Positions 24,405 to 33,179 of a DNA stretch of 64,000 nt are shown piece after piece. The DNA is from G965267185 sp965267185 (GTDB taxonomy: Bacteria; Pseudomonadota; Alphaproteobacteria; UBA6615). The notes beneath the pieces are model-generated. The model saw only the letters and a program-made list of their open reading frames with translations, searched no databases and was not told the DNA's origin. The stretch spans positions 1,364,001-1,428,000 of the forward strand of contig OZ253937.1 in NCBI GenBank assembly GCA_965267185.1. The letters run 5' to 3'. The position numbers and the translations under genes are program-made. Every line of letters starts with the position of its first letter. Position 1 is the first letter of the stretch.

Positions 24405-24420
24405 TTTACGTTAACGTAAA
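24405..24420. promoter_or_regulatory. palindromic operator, probable LiuR site
   Basis: TTTACGTTAACGTAAA is a perfect 16-bp palindrome immediately upstream of the MerR regulator gene that heads the leucine operon. Paired ACGT cores of this form are what I recall for LiuR operators. MerR proteins typically bind such sites within an over-long spacer between -35 and -10 boxes. The region around it (24386-24439) is AT-rich, as expected of a promoter. Confidence 0.65.
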
Positions 24421-24439
24421 GTTATGTCCAAAATAAAGC

Positions 24440-24913
24440 TCAGCGGTTCTCCCGCAACAGACGTGCCTTTTGGCGGTCCCAGTCACGCTTTTTCTGGGTT
24501 TCGCGCTTGTCGTATTTGCGTTTGCCGCGGGCGATCCCTAAGTCGACTTTGGCAATTCCCCGGTCGTTGAAATAGATCGACAGCGGCACCAGGGTTATCC
24601 CTTCGCGCTGTACCGCGCCCAATAACCGACCCATTTCTTTCTTGTGAACCAAGAGCTTACGCGGCCTTCTTGATTCATAATTTGGCTCGTGCGACGACGC
24701 ATATTGAGGAATGTAGGCGTTGAACATCCAAAGCTCGCCATCCTTCTCGCCCGCCCAGGCGTCGGCCAGGCTGCCTTGGCCCGCGCGCAGCGACTTTACT
24801 TCCGAGCCTTGCAGCACAAGGCCGGTTTCAAGATTTTCGTCGATAAAATAGTCGTGCCGCGCCTTGCGGTTTTGAGCCGCAATGCGATGGGTCGGCGCCT
24901 TCTTTTTCGCCAT
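24440..24913 (-). CDS. smpB: SsrA-binding protein SmpB
   Basis: A 157-residue protein with the SmpB hallmarks NRKARHDYFIDENLETGLVLQ near the start, GSEVKSLRAG, and the basic C-terminal tail KRETQKKRDWDRQKARLLR. It binds tmRNA and delivers it to stalled ribosomes for trans-translation. The tmRNA gene itself is not in the window as far as I can see. It lies 24 bp downstream of dapA on the same strand, a frequent arrangement in alphaproteobacteria. Confidence 0.96.
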   Translation of the reverse strand: MAKKKAPTHRIAAQNRKARHDYFIDENLETGLVLQGSEVKSLRAGQGSLADAWAGEKDGELWMFNAYIPQYASSHEPNYESRRPRKLLVHKKEMGRLLGAVQREGITLVPLSIYFNDRGIAKVDLGIARGKRKYDKRETQKKRDWDRQKARLLRENR

Positions 24914-24936
24914 GGCGCCGGTATATCGGCCCCCGG

Positions 24937-25815
24937 TTAATTCAGCAAGCCAGCCGAAACCATGGCGGCGTGAACCTGCTTCTGCGTGTTCTCGTTCGCC
25001 GGGGTCAGCGGCAGGCGCACATCCATGGTCGCTTTATCGAGCACGGAGAGCGCATATTTCGACGGCACCGGATTGGGCTCGACGAACAACGCGCTGTGCA
25101 GCGGGAACAGGCGGTCGTTGATCGCCATCGCTTCCTCGTAGTTGCCGGCTTGCCAAGCATCATGCATCTCGGCGCAGGCCCGCGGTGCGACATTCGCTGT
25201 CACTGAGATGCAACCGTCACCGCCATTGACCATGAAGGCGAGCACGGTGGCGTCTTCGCCCGACAACAAACAGAAATCGTCGCCGATCGCCGCCTTGGTC
25301 GCCAACGGGCGCGCCAAGTCCATGGTCGCGTCTTTCACGCCGACGATGTTGGGACAATCTTCAGCCAGCCGGGCCATCGTCTCGACCGACATATCGACCA
25401 CGGAACGCGGCGGGATATTGTAAACTATGATTGGAATATCAACGGTATCCGCGATGGCCTTAAAGTGCGCATAGAGGCCGTCCTGTGAGGGCTTGTTGTA
25501 GTATGGCGTGACAACTAGGGCAGCTTCCGCGCCCGCCCGCTTGGCGTGCTTTGCCAACTCGATCGCCTCTTCGGTCGAGTTGGACCCGGCGCCCGCAATG
25601 ACCGGCACGCGCCCACCCGATGCCTCGATACAGAGTTCGACAACCCGCTCATGCTCGGCATGGCTCAAGGTCGGTGACTCGCCTGTCGTGCCGACCGGGA
25701 CCAATGCGTCGGTGCCCTCGGCGATCTGCCACTCGATAATCGTTTGGTAAGCCTTTTCGTCGACCTTACCGTCTCGAAAAGGTGTCACCAGCGCAACGAT
25801 CGATCCTTTGAACAT
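24937..25815 (-). CDS. dapA: 4-hydroxy-tetrahydrodipicolinate synthase
   Basis: Starting at ATG 25815 (MFKGSIVALVTPF), with a GGAG site upstream, this is a normal 292-residue DapA; the frame to 25902 adds 29 non-family residues. It condenses pyruvate with aspartate semialdehyde in lysine and diaminopimelate synthesis. Catalytic elements visible are GTTGES near residue 44, YNIPPRS near residue 133 with the proton-relay tyrosine, and the Schiff-base lysine in VGVKDAT near residue 161. It is divergent from the transglycosylase gene, with a 173-bp shared promoter region. Confidence 0.95.
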   Translation of the reverse strand: MFKGSIVALVTPFRDGKVDEKAYQTIIEWQIAEGTDALVPVGTTGESPTLSHAEHERVVELCIEASGGRVPVIAGAGSNSTEEAIELAKHAKRAGAEAALVVTPYYNKPSQDGLYAHFKAIADTVDIPIIVYNIPPRSVVDMSVETMARLAEDCPNIVGVKDATMDLARPLATKAAIGDDFCLLSGEDATVLAFMVNGGDGCISVTANVAPRACAEMHDAWQAGNYEEAMAINDRLFPLHSALFVEPNPVPSKYALSVLDKATMDVRLPLTPANENTQKQVHAAMVSAGLLN

Positions 25816-25988
25816 GGCTCTTCTCCCCGGCTGCCGCCGGCTGCGTGTCATCGGTGTGAATTCATATAATTCCCGACGATACCGGCAAGATAGACGGCCC
25901 ACAAGGCCCGCTTTGGAAGCAGAGGCGTGCGGACGCTCTGGCCATGCATATGCCGCCGCCCTACAATCGCTCGAGGGTTGAGAGGCAA

Positions 25989-27989
25989 ATGCGAGTTCTC
26001 TACCAGGTTCTTGTTATCGTTGCGTTTGGCCTCGCCACCGTGCAGGCGGTGCCCGCCCACGCGACCACCCCGCCACAAACCAATACCGACGAGATCGAAA
26101 AAGCCTTCAAGGCCGTGACCGCCAATGCTTGGACGATGGCGCTAAAGCACGCGCACCAGTCGAACGATCCGCTGGCCGTAAAGATTATCGAGTGGCTGCG
26201 TTATCAAGAGCCCGGAACCCAAAGAAGTTTCGAGCCGATTGCCCGCTTTGTCGAAGCCAATCCGAACTGGCCGCGCATGTCGCGCGTGCGCCGCAGCGCC
26301 GAGGCGGCGATCGACGCCGGCGATGACGCCGCGCGGGTAGCGCGCTGGTTTAATAAACACCCGCCCTTGTCGGGTGCCGGCGCGCTGGCGCACCTGGCTG
26401 CGCTAACCCGCTTGGACGAAACGGACAAGATACAAACACTGGCGACCCGGTACTGGCGCACCTTGAATTTTACGCGCGACGAGGACCGGAAGTTTCACCG
26501 GAAGTACAAAAAACACCTTTCCCGGAACGACCATATCGTGCGCCTCGACCGGCTGATCTGGGACCAGAAATACTGGCCGGCGCGGCATATGCTGCCGCGG
26601 GTCGACGCACCTCAGGCCGCGCTCGGCCGGGCCCGGCTGGCGCTGATGCGCCGCGAAGGCGGGGTCGACAACGCAATCGCCCGCGTACCGGAAGATCTCA
26701 AAAACGCCGCGAGCCTCCAATATGAACGGCTGCGCTGGCGCCGGCGCAAAGGCAGAGACGAGTCGGCAAGCGAGCTTCTACTCGCAGCGCCGAACTTGAC
26801 CGCCAACCAGGAACGCTGGGCCGTCGAACGCGTAATACTGGCACGCCGGGCTCTCACCGACGGCCACTACTCCGAAGCGCGCCGGCTTGTCGCCGGACAC
26901 GGTTTGACCAGCGGCGCGGAATTCGCCGACGCGGAGTTTCTCGCCGGCTGGATCGCGCTGACATTTCTCGACGAACCCGAAGCCGCACTCGAGCACTTCA
27001 CCCGTCTCCACGACGGCGTTCAATTCCCCATCAGCCGCGCGCGCGGTGCGTTCTGGGCCGGCCGCGCGGCAATGGCGGCAAATGATCAACAGAATGCGAA
27101 ACGCTGGTGGCGCATCGCGTCGCAATTTCCGGCGACGTTTTACGGACAGCAGGCGATCGCCGCTCTGGGCAAAACGGAGGTAAGTATTCCGTTCACCGCC
27201 GCGCCGGACCCGCAAGCGGCGATGGAAAATTTTCAGCCGGAGCTCGTGCGGGCCACCCGTATTTTGCATGACCACGGCCCCAAACGGATGATCCGCACCT
27301 TCCTGCGGCAACTTTCGGAACTTTCCAGCACCGTTGAGGAACAGTTTGCCGTCGTCCACTTGGCCAACGAGGTCAGCCATCCCGATGAAGCCGTGCGCGC
27401 CGCGAAACGCGTGGCGCAACTCAACAATGTGGTGCCGACCCCGGCTTACCCCTCCCTGCCTTTCGAGAACACCAAGGGAGTTACAGCCAAACAGCAGCGC
27501 GACCTGCCTTTGGTCTTGGCGCTGATCCGGCAGGAAAGTGCGTTTAATCCGCGTGCGGTTAGCAGCGCCGGCGCCCGCGGTATGATGCAGCTTTTACCGT
27601 CGACCGCTAAACGGATGGCACGCACTCTAGGAAAGCCCTACAACCGTGCGCGATTGTTGGACGATCCGCGCTACAACGTACAACTCGGGTCCGCCCATCT
27701 CGACCGTTTGGTGTCGCGCTTTGACGAGTCCCCGGCCCTGGCGCTGGCCGCGTATAACGCCGGGCCGACCCGAGTGGTCCGCTGGCTGCGGCAAATCGGC
27801 GACCCGCGCACCGGTGAGATCGATCTCGTCGATTGGATCGAATCCATACCCTTTGCCGAAACCCGCAACTACGTTCAACGGGTGTTAGAGTCCGAAACCG
27901 TGTATCGTGTGCTCATAATGAGCGACCAGCTGGCATCATCGACGCCAGGATCGCCGATACTGACGGGCATCGGAGGAAAACAGCGTTGA
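25989..27989 (+). CDS. soluble lytic murein transglycosylase (Slt-like)
   Basis: ATG 25989 is preferred: GAGAGG lies just upstream and the protein then begins with a signal peptide (VLYQVLVIVAFGLATVQAVPAHA). Upstream in-frame starts would place 15 extra residues before it. The 666-residue protein has a long helical superhelix (to about 500) and a C-terminal Slt domain. The catalytic glutamate is in LIRQESAFNPRAVSSAGARG, followed by MMQLLP and later AAYNAGPTRV. It cleaves peptidoglycan glycan strands to anhydro-muropeptides in the periplasm. Its last four bases overlap the next start. Confidence 0.93.
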   Translation: MRVLYQVLVIVAFGLATVQAVPAHATTPPQTNTDEIEKAFKAVTANAWTMALKHAHQSNDPLAVKIIEWLRYQEPGTQRSFEPIARFVEANPNWPRMSRVRRSAEAAIDAGDDAARVARWFNKHPPLSGAGALAHLAALTRLDETDKIQTLATRYWRTLNFTRDEDRKFHRKYKKHLSRNDHIVRLDRLIWDQKYWPARHMLPRVDAPQAALGRARLALMRREGGVDNAIARVPEDLKNAASLQYERLRWRRRKGRDESASELLLAAPNLTANQERWAVERVILARRALTDGHYSEARRLVAGHGLTSGAEFADAEFLAGWIALTFLDEPEAALEHFTRLHDGVQFPISRARGAFWAGRAAMAANDQQNAKRWWRIASQFPATFYGQQAIAALGKTEVSIPFTAAPDPQAAMENFQPELVRATRILHDHGPKRMIRTFLRQLSELSSTVEEQFAVVHLANEVSHPDEAVRAAKRVAQLNNVVPTPAYPSLPFENTKGVTAKQQRDLPLVLALIRQESAFNPRAVSSAGARGMMQLLPSTAKRMARTLGKPYNRARLLDDPRYNVQLGSAHLDRLVSRFDESPALALAAYNAGPTRVVRWLRQIGDPRTGEIDLVDWIESIPFAETRNYVQRVLESETVYRVLIMSDQLASSTPGSPILTGIGGKQR

Positions 27990-28693
27990 CGGCAGCCGAA
28001 CACGGCATCGACCTTACAAACATCAAAGCCTGCGTCTTCGACGCCTACGGAACCTTGTTCGATTTCAATTCGGCGGTCATGCGCTGCCGCGACGATATCG
28101 GCGAGGCCGCCGAACGGCTATCCGATATATGGCGGCAGAAGCAGCTGCAATACACCTGGCTGCGCAGCCTGATGGGGCAGCACGCGGACTTCTGGCAAGT
28201 CACCGGCGAGGCACTCGACTTCGCACTCGCCGCGGTATCGATCAGCGATGCGTCCTTGCGTGAGCGCCTGATGGCGCTCTATCGCGAATTGGACACGTTT
28301 CCCGAGGTCACCGATGTGTTGACCCAGTTGAAACGGGGCGGCATGCAGACCGCCATCCTGTCGAACGGCGCCCCGGACATGCTTAACGCCGGGGTCGAAG
28401 CGGCTGGGCTGGAAGACCTGCTCGATGCCGTTCTGTCGGTCGAAGATGTCGGCGTGTTTAAACCGGACCCACGGGTCTACCAGTTGGCGGTCGACCGGCT
28501 GGGTGTGCCCACGTCGTCGATTTGCTTCATGTCGTCCAATGGGTGGGATGCCGTGGGGGCTGCAGCGTTCGGTTTTCGCGTGGTCTGGATCAACCGCTAC
28601 AAACAGCCGGCGGAGCAGCTTCCCGCGCAGGCCGATGCCGAGCTGGACTCGCTGGCGCCGCTTCCCGAACTTCTCGGCCTCGCGGCCGGATGA
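27986..28693 (+). CDS. (S)-2-haloacid dehalogenase type II / HAD hydrolase
   Basis: The start is TTG 27986, overlapping the transglycosylase stop (TTGA), with GGAGGAAAA nine to twelve bases upstream. The 235-residue protein fits the L-2-haloacid dehalogenase subfamily: nucleophile aspartate in FDAYGTLFD, LSNGAPDML, the lysine in FKPDPRVYQ, and FMSSNGWDAVGAAAFG, whose SSN-x-WD block is characteristic of type II dehalogenases. It would release halide from short 2-haloacids, making 2-hydroxyacids. Its neighbours do not suggest halogen metabolism, but a reductive dehalogenase lies at 45.3 kb. It is coupled to the dehydratase downstream (ATGA). Confidence 0.88.
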   Translation: MTAAEHGIDLTNIKACVFDAYGTLFDFNSAVMRCRDDIGEAAERLSDIWRQKQLQYTWLRSLMGQHADFWQVTGEALDFALAAVSISDASLRERLMALYRELDTFPEVTDVLTQLKRGGMQTAILSNGAPDMLNAGVEAAGLEDLLDAVLSVEDVGVFKPDPRVYQLAVDRLGVPTSSICFMSSNGWDAVGAAAFGFRVVWINRYKQPAEQLPAQADAELDSLAPLPELLGLAAG

Positions 28694-29697
28694 ATAGTCA
28701 AGCCGGCTCTTATAGCCCGCCCACTTATGCCGACATTTGCGCGGCACGCAAGCGGCTGGCGGAAACGGCGGTCCGCACGCCGCTGCTGGAAAACCCAGCC
28801 CTCAATGATGTCACCGGCGGCCGTATTTTACTGAAAGCCGAGACGCTCCAACGCACCGGTTCGTTCAAGTTTCGTGGCGCCTACAACTTCTTGTCACAGA
28901 TCGACGACACGCGACGGCGCAACGGCGTGGTCGCCTATTCATCGGGCAATCATGCGCAAGGCGTCGCTGCCGCCGCGGCCCTATTCGGTGTGCCGGCCAC
29001 CATCGTGATGCCCGCCGACGCTCCGTCGATCAAGCTCGATAACACCCGCGCGCTGGGGGCGAAGGTCGTGACCTACGACCGGTATAGCGAAGCGCGCGAG
29101 GAAATCGCCGTTAACCTCGCCGCCGATCTGGGCGCGACTATCGTGCCGCCCTACGATCATCCCTGGACGATTGCCGGACAAGGTACCGTCGGCCTCGAAA
29201 TCGCCGAACAGGCTGCCGAAGCCGGAGCGGCGCTCGATGCGGTATTGGTGTGCTGCGGTGGCGGTGGGTTGACCGCCGGGGTTGCCACCGCACTGGCCGA
29301 AGCCGCGCCCGACACCTCTATTCACACCGTCGAGCCCGCCGGGTTCGACGATACCGCACAGTCGCTTGCAACCGGACAGATCGTTGCCAATCAAGCGGGA
29401 AAGCGTTCGATCTGCGACGCCTTGTTGGCGCCGGAGCCTGGCGCGCTGACTTTTTCGATCAACAATCAGCTGGTCGCCAGTGGCCTCTCGGTTTCCGACG
29501 ATGACGTGCGGCAAGCAATGGCCTTCGCCTGGCAAACGCTCAAGCTGGTCGTCGAGCCCGGCGGCGCGGCAGCCCTCGCCGCCGTTTTGAACGGCGCGAT
29601 GGACTGTAAAGGCCGAACTGTTGCGGTTGTTCTAACGGGCGGTAACGCCGACGCCGCGATGCTATGCGAGATTCTCGTTGGCGAAAATGCCCTTTAG
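28690..29697 (+). CDS. threonine ammonia-lyase / serine-threonine dehydratase
   Basis: From ATG 28690 (ATGA overlap with the dehalogenase stop) this is a 335-residue type II PLP enzyme. Visible are the Schiff-base lysine segment QRTGSFKFRGA near residue 55, SSGNHAQGVA near 83, the phosphate-binding CCGGGGLTAG near 183, and the terminal LTGGNAD. It lacks the C-terminal ACT regulatory domain of biosynthetic IlvA, so it is a catabolic-type enzyme. It is the second such dehydratase in the window (the other is at 15915-16880). The two are not close copies. Confidence 0.9.
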   Translation: MNSQAGSYSPPTYADICAARKRLAETAVRTPLLENPALNDVTGGRILLKAETLQRTGSFKFRGAYNFLSQIDDTRRRNGVVAYSSGNHAQGVAAAAALFGVPATIVMPADAPSIKLDNTRALGAKVVTYDRYSEAREEIAVNLAADLGATIVPPYDHPWTIAGQGTVGLEIAEQAAEAGAALDAVLVCCGGGGLTAGVATALAEAAPDTSIHTVEPAGFDDTAQSLATGQIVANQAGKRSICDALLAPEPGALTFSINNQLVASGLSVSDDDVRQAMAFAWQTLKLVVEPGGAAALAAVLNGAMDCKGRTVAVVLTGGNADAAMLCEILVGENAL

Positions 29698-30119
29698 CCG
29701 GTTTCCCCCACGGCTTCGGCGACCTCGGTAACTTCCGTGACGTCGGTCACCAGATTGAGATTGGTCTGCTGAGCATCCTGGCGGATCAGCTGCCCTTCGA
29801 CGCGCGCCTGCGATTCGATCGAGATATTTTCGTGGACGATATCACCGTTGATTTTCGCCGACGCGGAGACCGTGACATTGGTGACCCGCAGCTCGCCGAT
29901 CACCGTGCCATGAATATCGGCAACTTCGCATTTGATCTGCCCGCGCACCTCGCCGCCCTCACCCAGGGTGAGTTCCTGGCACTCGATATCGCCGGTAACC
30001 GAACCTTCGATCTGGATCGTACCGTTCGACATCATGTTGCCGGTGATCGACATGTCTTTGCTGACAATGGATGGTAAGCCCGACGGGGCGTCGCCCGTCC
30101 GTTCAGTTTTTGTAAACAT
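29694..30119 (-). CDS. bactofilin family protein
   Basis: A 141-residue cytoskeletal protein. A disordered N terminus is followed by the bactofilin beta-helix core, with repeating short blocks such as SITGNMMSNGTIQIEGSVTGD, then GEVRGQIKCEVADIHGTV and INGDIVHENISI. Bactofilins self-polymerise at the inner membrane and localise wall enzymes. The start overlaps the upstream M23 peptidase gene by 17 bp, a widespread pairing in which the peptidase is positioned by the bactofilin. Its stop overlaps the opposing dehydratase stop by four bases. Confidence 0.93.
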   Translation of the reverse strand: MFTKTERTGDAPSGLPSIVSKDMSITGNMMSNGTIQIEGSVTGDIECQELTLGEGGEVRGQIKCEVADIHGTVIGELRVTNVTVSASAKINGDIVHENISIESQARVEGQLIRQDAQQTNLNLVTDVTEVTEVAEAVGETG

Positions 30120-31533
30120 ATTGTCCAGCCCTCAGGAAGTTGGCGGGGTCCAACTGTTGACCGTCCACCAGGATTTCATAATGTAAATGGGTCGACGTAC
30201 TACGTCCGGTGCTCCCCACCAGGCCCAACTTTTCACGGAATTCAAGCTTCTGCCCGCGCTTTACATAAATCTGCGATAGATGGGCGTAGCGCGTGCGAAC
30301 GCCCAGGCCGTGATCGACTTCGACGACCTTCCCATAACCTCCCCTCCAGCCGACAAAAACGGCGCGCCCGGGTGCGGTCACATGGACCGGTATTTTTGTT
30401 CGGCTGGCAAAATCCAGCCCCGGGTGCATTGCCAACTGGCCCGTAAACGGATCGCGCCGCCGGCCGAAGCCGCTGGTCAGACGATACGAATCCATCGGCG
30501 CGGCAAGCGGCAACCGTGTCATCAAACCCTGCAAGCCCTGTAGCCGCAACAGCCGTTGCTCGACGTTCGCCAGTTTATCTCCGGCCTCCGCGCCTGGCTC
30601 GTCTGCCACCGCGAGTAACGGTCCGCCAACACCCTCGAAGCGTTCCACACTCTCGCCCAACACGCGTTCAAGCATGAGGGGAATGTCGAGACCGGCAATG
30701 TCCAAGGTTTGCTCGAGGGCGGTGATTCCCAGTTCGGTATTTTCGCCCAAACGGTCGATCGATTCCGCTTGCGACACCTCGAATTGCTCCAAGCGGCCGG
30801 ACAGGACGGCGACACGCTCGTCTAGTTTGCCCCGTTCCGCGATCGCGTCGGTGCGTTCGTCGATCGCCGCTTTCAATTCGCCGCGCGTATTGTCCAATTC
30901 GGCAGTGAGGCCGTCCCGTTCCCCGGTCAACTGCGCGATTTCCGCTTTCAAGCTCTCGATTTGCGCGTTGGCGGCCTCTGTTTGCGCCACCAATTTTTCC
31001 CGCTCGGCCTGATCTGCCTTGGAGCGCTCCGCCGCCTCGTCGAGCTGCTGGCTCAATCCTTCCCGGCCGGTCTCGGTCTTGGTGAGTTCTTCATTCAGGC
31101 GGGCGAGTTTTCGGTCGCGTTCGTCGCGGGCATCGGACAGCCGGTCGCGTTCGGCCTCGAGGTTGGCGATTTGGTCGCGCAATGCCTCGTTCTTGTCTTC
31201 AATCTCTTCGTTTTCGGTTTCCCGCTCGCTGATCGACGTGTCGCGTTTTTCGATATCGCGCTTCAGGTCGTCAATCTCTTCCTGCATGCTGCGGATAATG
31301 CGGTCGCTGGTCGCCACCCGAACGTTTCGTTCGGCGACAAGCATTGCGGTAATGACGTAGCTGGTGCTCGCAAACCCGATCCACCCGATCACTAAGGCGA
31401 TCAAAAACAGGACGCCGATCTGACCGAAACGGCTGATCCCGAAATAGCGCACCTGGCCGCCCGAACGCAGAATGATTTCGCGCCGCGGCGGCACCAAACG
31501 GGCCAACAGGGAAATGAATTTTTGATAACGCAT
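30103..31533 (-). CDS. M23 family metallopeptidase with coiled-coil domain
   Basis: At 476 residues it has one N-terminal membrane segment (about residues 33-60) and a long coiled coil (about 70-270, heptads rich in E, R, L and D). The C-terminal LytM/M23 domain has zinc ligands in HPGLDFAS and HLHYE near residues 367 and 447. It is a type II membrane endopeptidase acting on peptidoglycan cross-links in the periplasm. Both zinc-site segments look intact, so it is probably active rather than a degenerate EnvC-like activator. It is coupled to the bactofilin gene. Confidence 0.92.
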   Translation of the reverse strand: MRYQKFISLLARLVPPRREIILRSGGQVRYFGISRFGQIGVLFLIALVIGWIGFASTSYVITAMLVAERNVRVATSDRIIRSMQEEIDDLKRDIEKRDTSISERETENEEIEDKNEALRDQIANLEAERDRLSDARDERDRKLARLNEELTKTETGREGLSQQLDEAAERSKADQAEREKLVAQTEAANAQIESLKAEIAQLTGERDGLTAELDNTRGELKAAIDERTDAIAERGKLDERVAVLSGRLEQFEVSQAESIDRLGENTELGITALEQTLDIAGLDIPLMLERVLGESVERFEGVGGPLLAVADEPGAEAGDKLANVEQRLLRLQGLQGLMTRLPLAAPMDSYRLTSGFGRRRDPFTGQLAMHPGLDFASRTKIPVHVTAPGRAVFVGWRGGYGKVVEVDHGLGVRTRYAHLSQIYVKRGQKLEFREKLGLVGSTGRSTSTHLHYEILVDGQQLDPANFLRAGQYVYKN

Positions 31534-31710
31534 GGTCAGGAAGGATAATCCGCGACGTATCTCAATATATGATTAACAGGGCCTTTCGACCCGCCCGCAC
31601 AGCCCCTCTGGGCTTGGGCTTCCGCCCATCTCGCCCGCGGCGAACAGGTGAACGATCAACTCCATTTGAGGCCGCTCTGTGACCAAACTGGGGAACATCG
31701 ACGGCAGCGC

Positions 31711-32361
31711 TTAATCGCCCAGCTGGCGCACGTCGGCCACGCCGATCATACTGTCGCGCGATACCAGCTCGGCCAGCTGCTCTTCGCTCCAGCCATCGGT
31801 TCCCGCGGGGCGCTGCGGCAACACCAGGTAGCGCAAATCGGCGTTGCTGTCGTGAACGCGCAGCTGTTTCCCCTCGGGGATTGTCGTACCGAATTCAGCC
31901 AATACGGCGCGTGGTTCGCGGACCGCGCGGGCGCGGTAATCGCGGCGTTTGTACCAGGCCGGTGGACGGCCCAAGATCGGCCGCGGGTAGCACGAGCACA
32001 AGGTGCACACCACCATGTTGTGCACCTCATCGGTGTTCTCGACGACGCAGAGTTCGGTGGGCCGCATGTCGATGCCGAACTCGCGCACCGCCGCATCGCC
32101 TTCGCTCAACAAACGCTGCTTAAAGTCTTCGTCGACCCAGGCCCGGGCGATGATCTTGGCGCCGAGTTCGGGATTGCGGCCATCCATGATTTCCATCATC
32201 TCGCGAATCTCTTCCGCCGAGATGACGCCTTTTTCCATCAGCAGTTCGCGCACCGACGTTTCTAGCGTCTCGGCTTCCAACGGCGGCCGGTCATCGTTCT
32301 GGATCGGCTTGCCGTCGTGGGTGTGCGTTGCATGGACAAGGTCGTGATGTTGGTCGCTCAT
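31711..32361 (-). CDS. nitrile hydratase alpha / thiocyanate hydrolase gamma-like subunit
   Basis: This 216-residue protein is the metal-binding subunit. The cysteine cluster VCTLCSCYPRPILG near residue 118 is the cobalt-type motif, two of whose cysteines are oxidised in the active enzymes. Downstream blocks RVHDSNADLRYLVLPQRP and GTDGWSEEQLAELV are family-typical. The N terminus is His-rich (HHDLVHATHTHDG), possibly for metal handling. With two half-length beta-type proteins upstream, it forms a three-gene set like thiocyanate hydrolase or toyocamycin nitrile hydratase. No P47K/CobW-type metallochaperone gene is adjacent. The region downstream to 31534 holds no gene. Confidence 0.88.
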   Translation of the reverse strand: MSDQHHDLVHATHTHDGKPIQNDDRPPLEAETLETSVRELLMEKGVISAEEIREMMEIMDGRNPELGAKIIARAWVDEDFKQRLLSEGDAAVREFGIDMRPTELCVVENTDEVHNMVVCTLCSCYPRPILGRPPAWYKRRDYRARAVREPRAVLAEFGTTIPEGKQLRVHDSNADLRYLVLPQRPAGTDGWSEEQLAELVSRDSMIGVADVRQLGD

Positions 32362-32410
32362 AGCGTTCTCTCTGTTTGCCTATCGGCAGCGGCGCTGTTG
32401 CGGGCAGGCT

Positions 32411-32695
32411 TCAAGCCGGTTCCAACCAGTGTTCGTAGATCTCGATCTCGAGGCTGTCGTCGGGCTTGCCGTCATAGTCGGGCCAAAGTGTGCTTTGCTC
32501 GAAATTCACCCGGTACAGCATCTTGTAAGGGAGCCCCGACTGGCCGTAGGCGAGCGTCTCGGGATTGGGAAACGATCCAACGATGCGTTCGACGACGCCG
32601 GTTTTGCCGCGGACATAAAGCGGCGTGCGCACATGTCCTGGCTGATTGCGTTCCAGAACGCGTACCGTATCGCCCGGCTGAAACTTAGGCTGCAC
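32411..32695 (-). CDS. nitrile hydratase beta C-terminal domain, stand-alone subunit
   Basis: The 94 residues correspond only to the SH3-like C-terminal half of nitrile hydratase beta: FQPGDTVRVLERNQPGHVRTP then YVRGKTGVVERIVGSFPNPE and LYRVNFEQSTLW. It begins 11 bp inside the end of the gene for the N-terminal half, and each half has its own start. This is therefore a genuine split rather than a single frameshift. In thiocyanate hydrolase the same halves are separate subunits. Confidence 0.87.
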   Translation of the reverse strand: MQPKFQPGDTVRVLERNQPGHVRTPLYVRGKTGVVERIVGSFPNPETLAYGQSGLPYKMLYRVNFEQSTLWPDYDGKPDDSLEIEIYEHWLEPA

Positions 32696-33011
32696 GGCGC
32701 TCGGCCTCCAACCGCGCCCGCACCTCGCTCATTTTTGCGTCGAGCTCTTCTTGCGTGTAGACGCCCTTTTCGAGCATCAGCCAGGAGATCGCCTGCAGCC
32801 AGCGCTCGTAATAGGGAAACTTGTGATAGTCCTCGCCGAGCGCCTCTTGCATACGGCGCGATTCGTCGACCCGCGCCAACCGGCGCTTGGGATCGAACAA
32901 CAGCATCATCATGGCGTCGATGCGCTTTTCCCAATGGGTGGGATCGTGGTCGTGTACAGCGGGATCTACCGGGCCGGCCTCCAGGCCTCCCAGGTCTTGC
33001 GGTCCTCGCAT
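32685..33011 (-). CDS. nitrile hydratase beta N-terminal domain, stand-alone subunit
   Basis: The 108 residues match the helical N-terminal half of nitrile hydratase beta: a start with QDLGGLEAGPVDPA, the H-W-E segment THWEKRIDAMMMLL, and YYERWLQAISWLMLEKGVYT near residue 65. It is the first gene of the three-subunit set. The 168 bp upstream (33012-33179) separate it from the divergent unknown gene and probably hold its promoter. Stand-alone N-terminal halves are known as accessory proteins as well as thiocyanate hydrolase subunits. Here the immediately following C-terminal half favours a true subunit. Confidence 0.85.
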   Translation of the reverse strand: MRGPQDLGGLEAGPVDPAVHDHDPTHWEKRIDAMMMLLFDPKRRLARVDESRRMQEALGEDYHKFPYYERWLQAISWLMLEKGVYTQEELDAKMSEVRARLEAERRAA

Positions 33012-33179
33012 GGCCTCCTCCCCTTAAAAGTCGTGCAATCCAAGGTTCGCGGCTTAACTATAACAGAACCGGAGCGCCACGGTCACCGGTCCGGGCGGCC
33101 AAAAAGCAGCAAATTCAAGCGAAAATTTAGGATTGCTCAATGTATTCCGCCTACCACTGTAAGCAGGAGGCCTAGCTCT

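Noticed and set aside
32751..33179. Upstream extension of the unknown plus-strand gene to 32751
   Set aside because: It overlaps the N-terminal hydratase-subunit gene on the opposite strand. A strong ribosome site exists only at 33165-33170, before GTG 33180.
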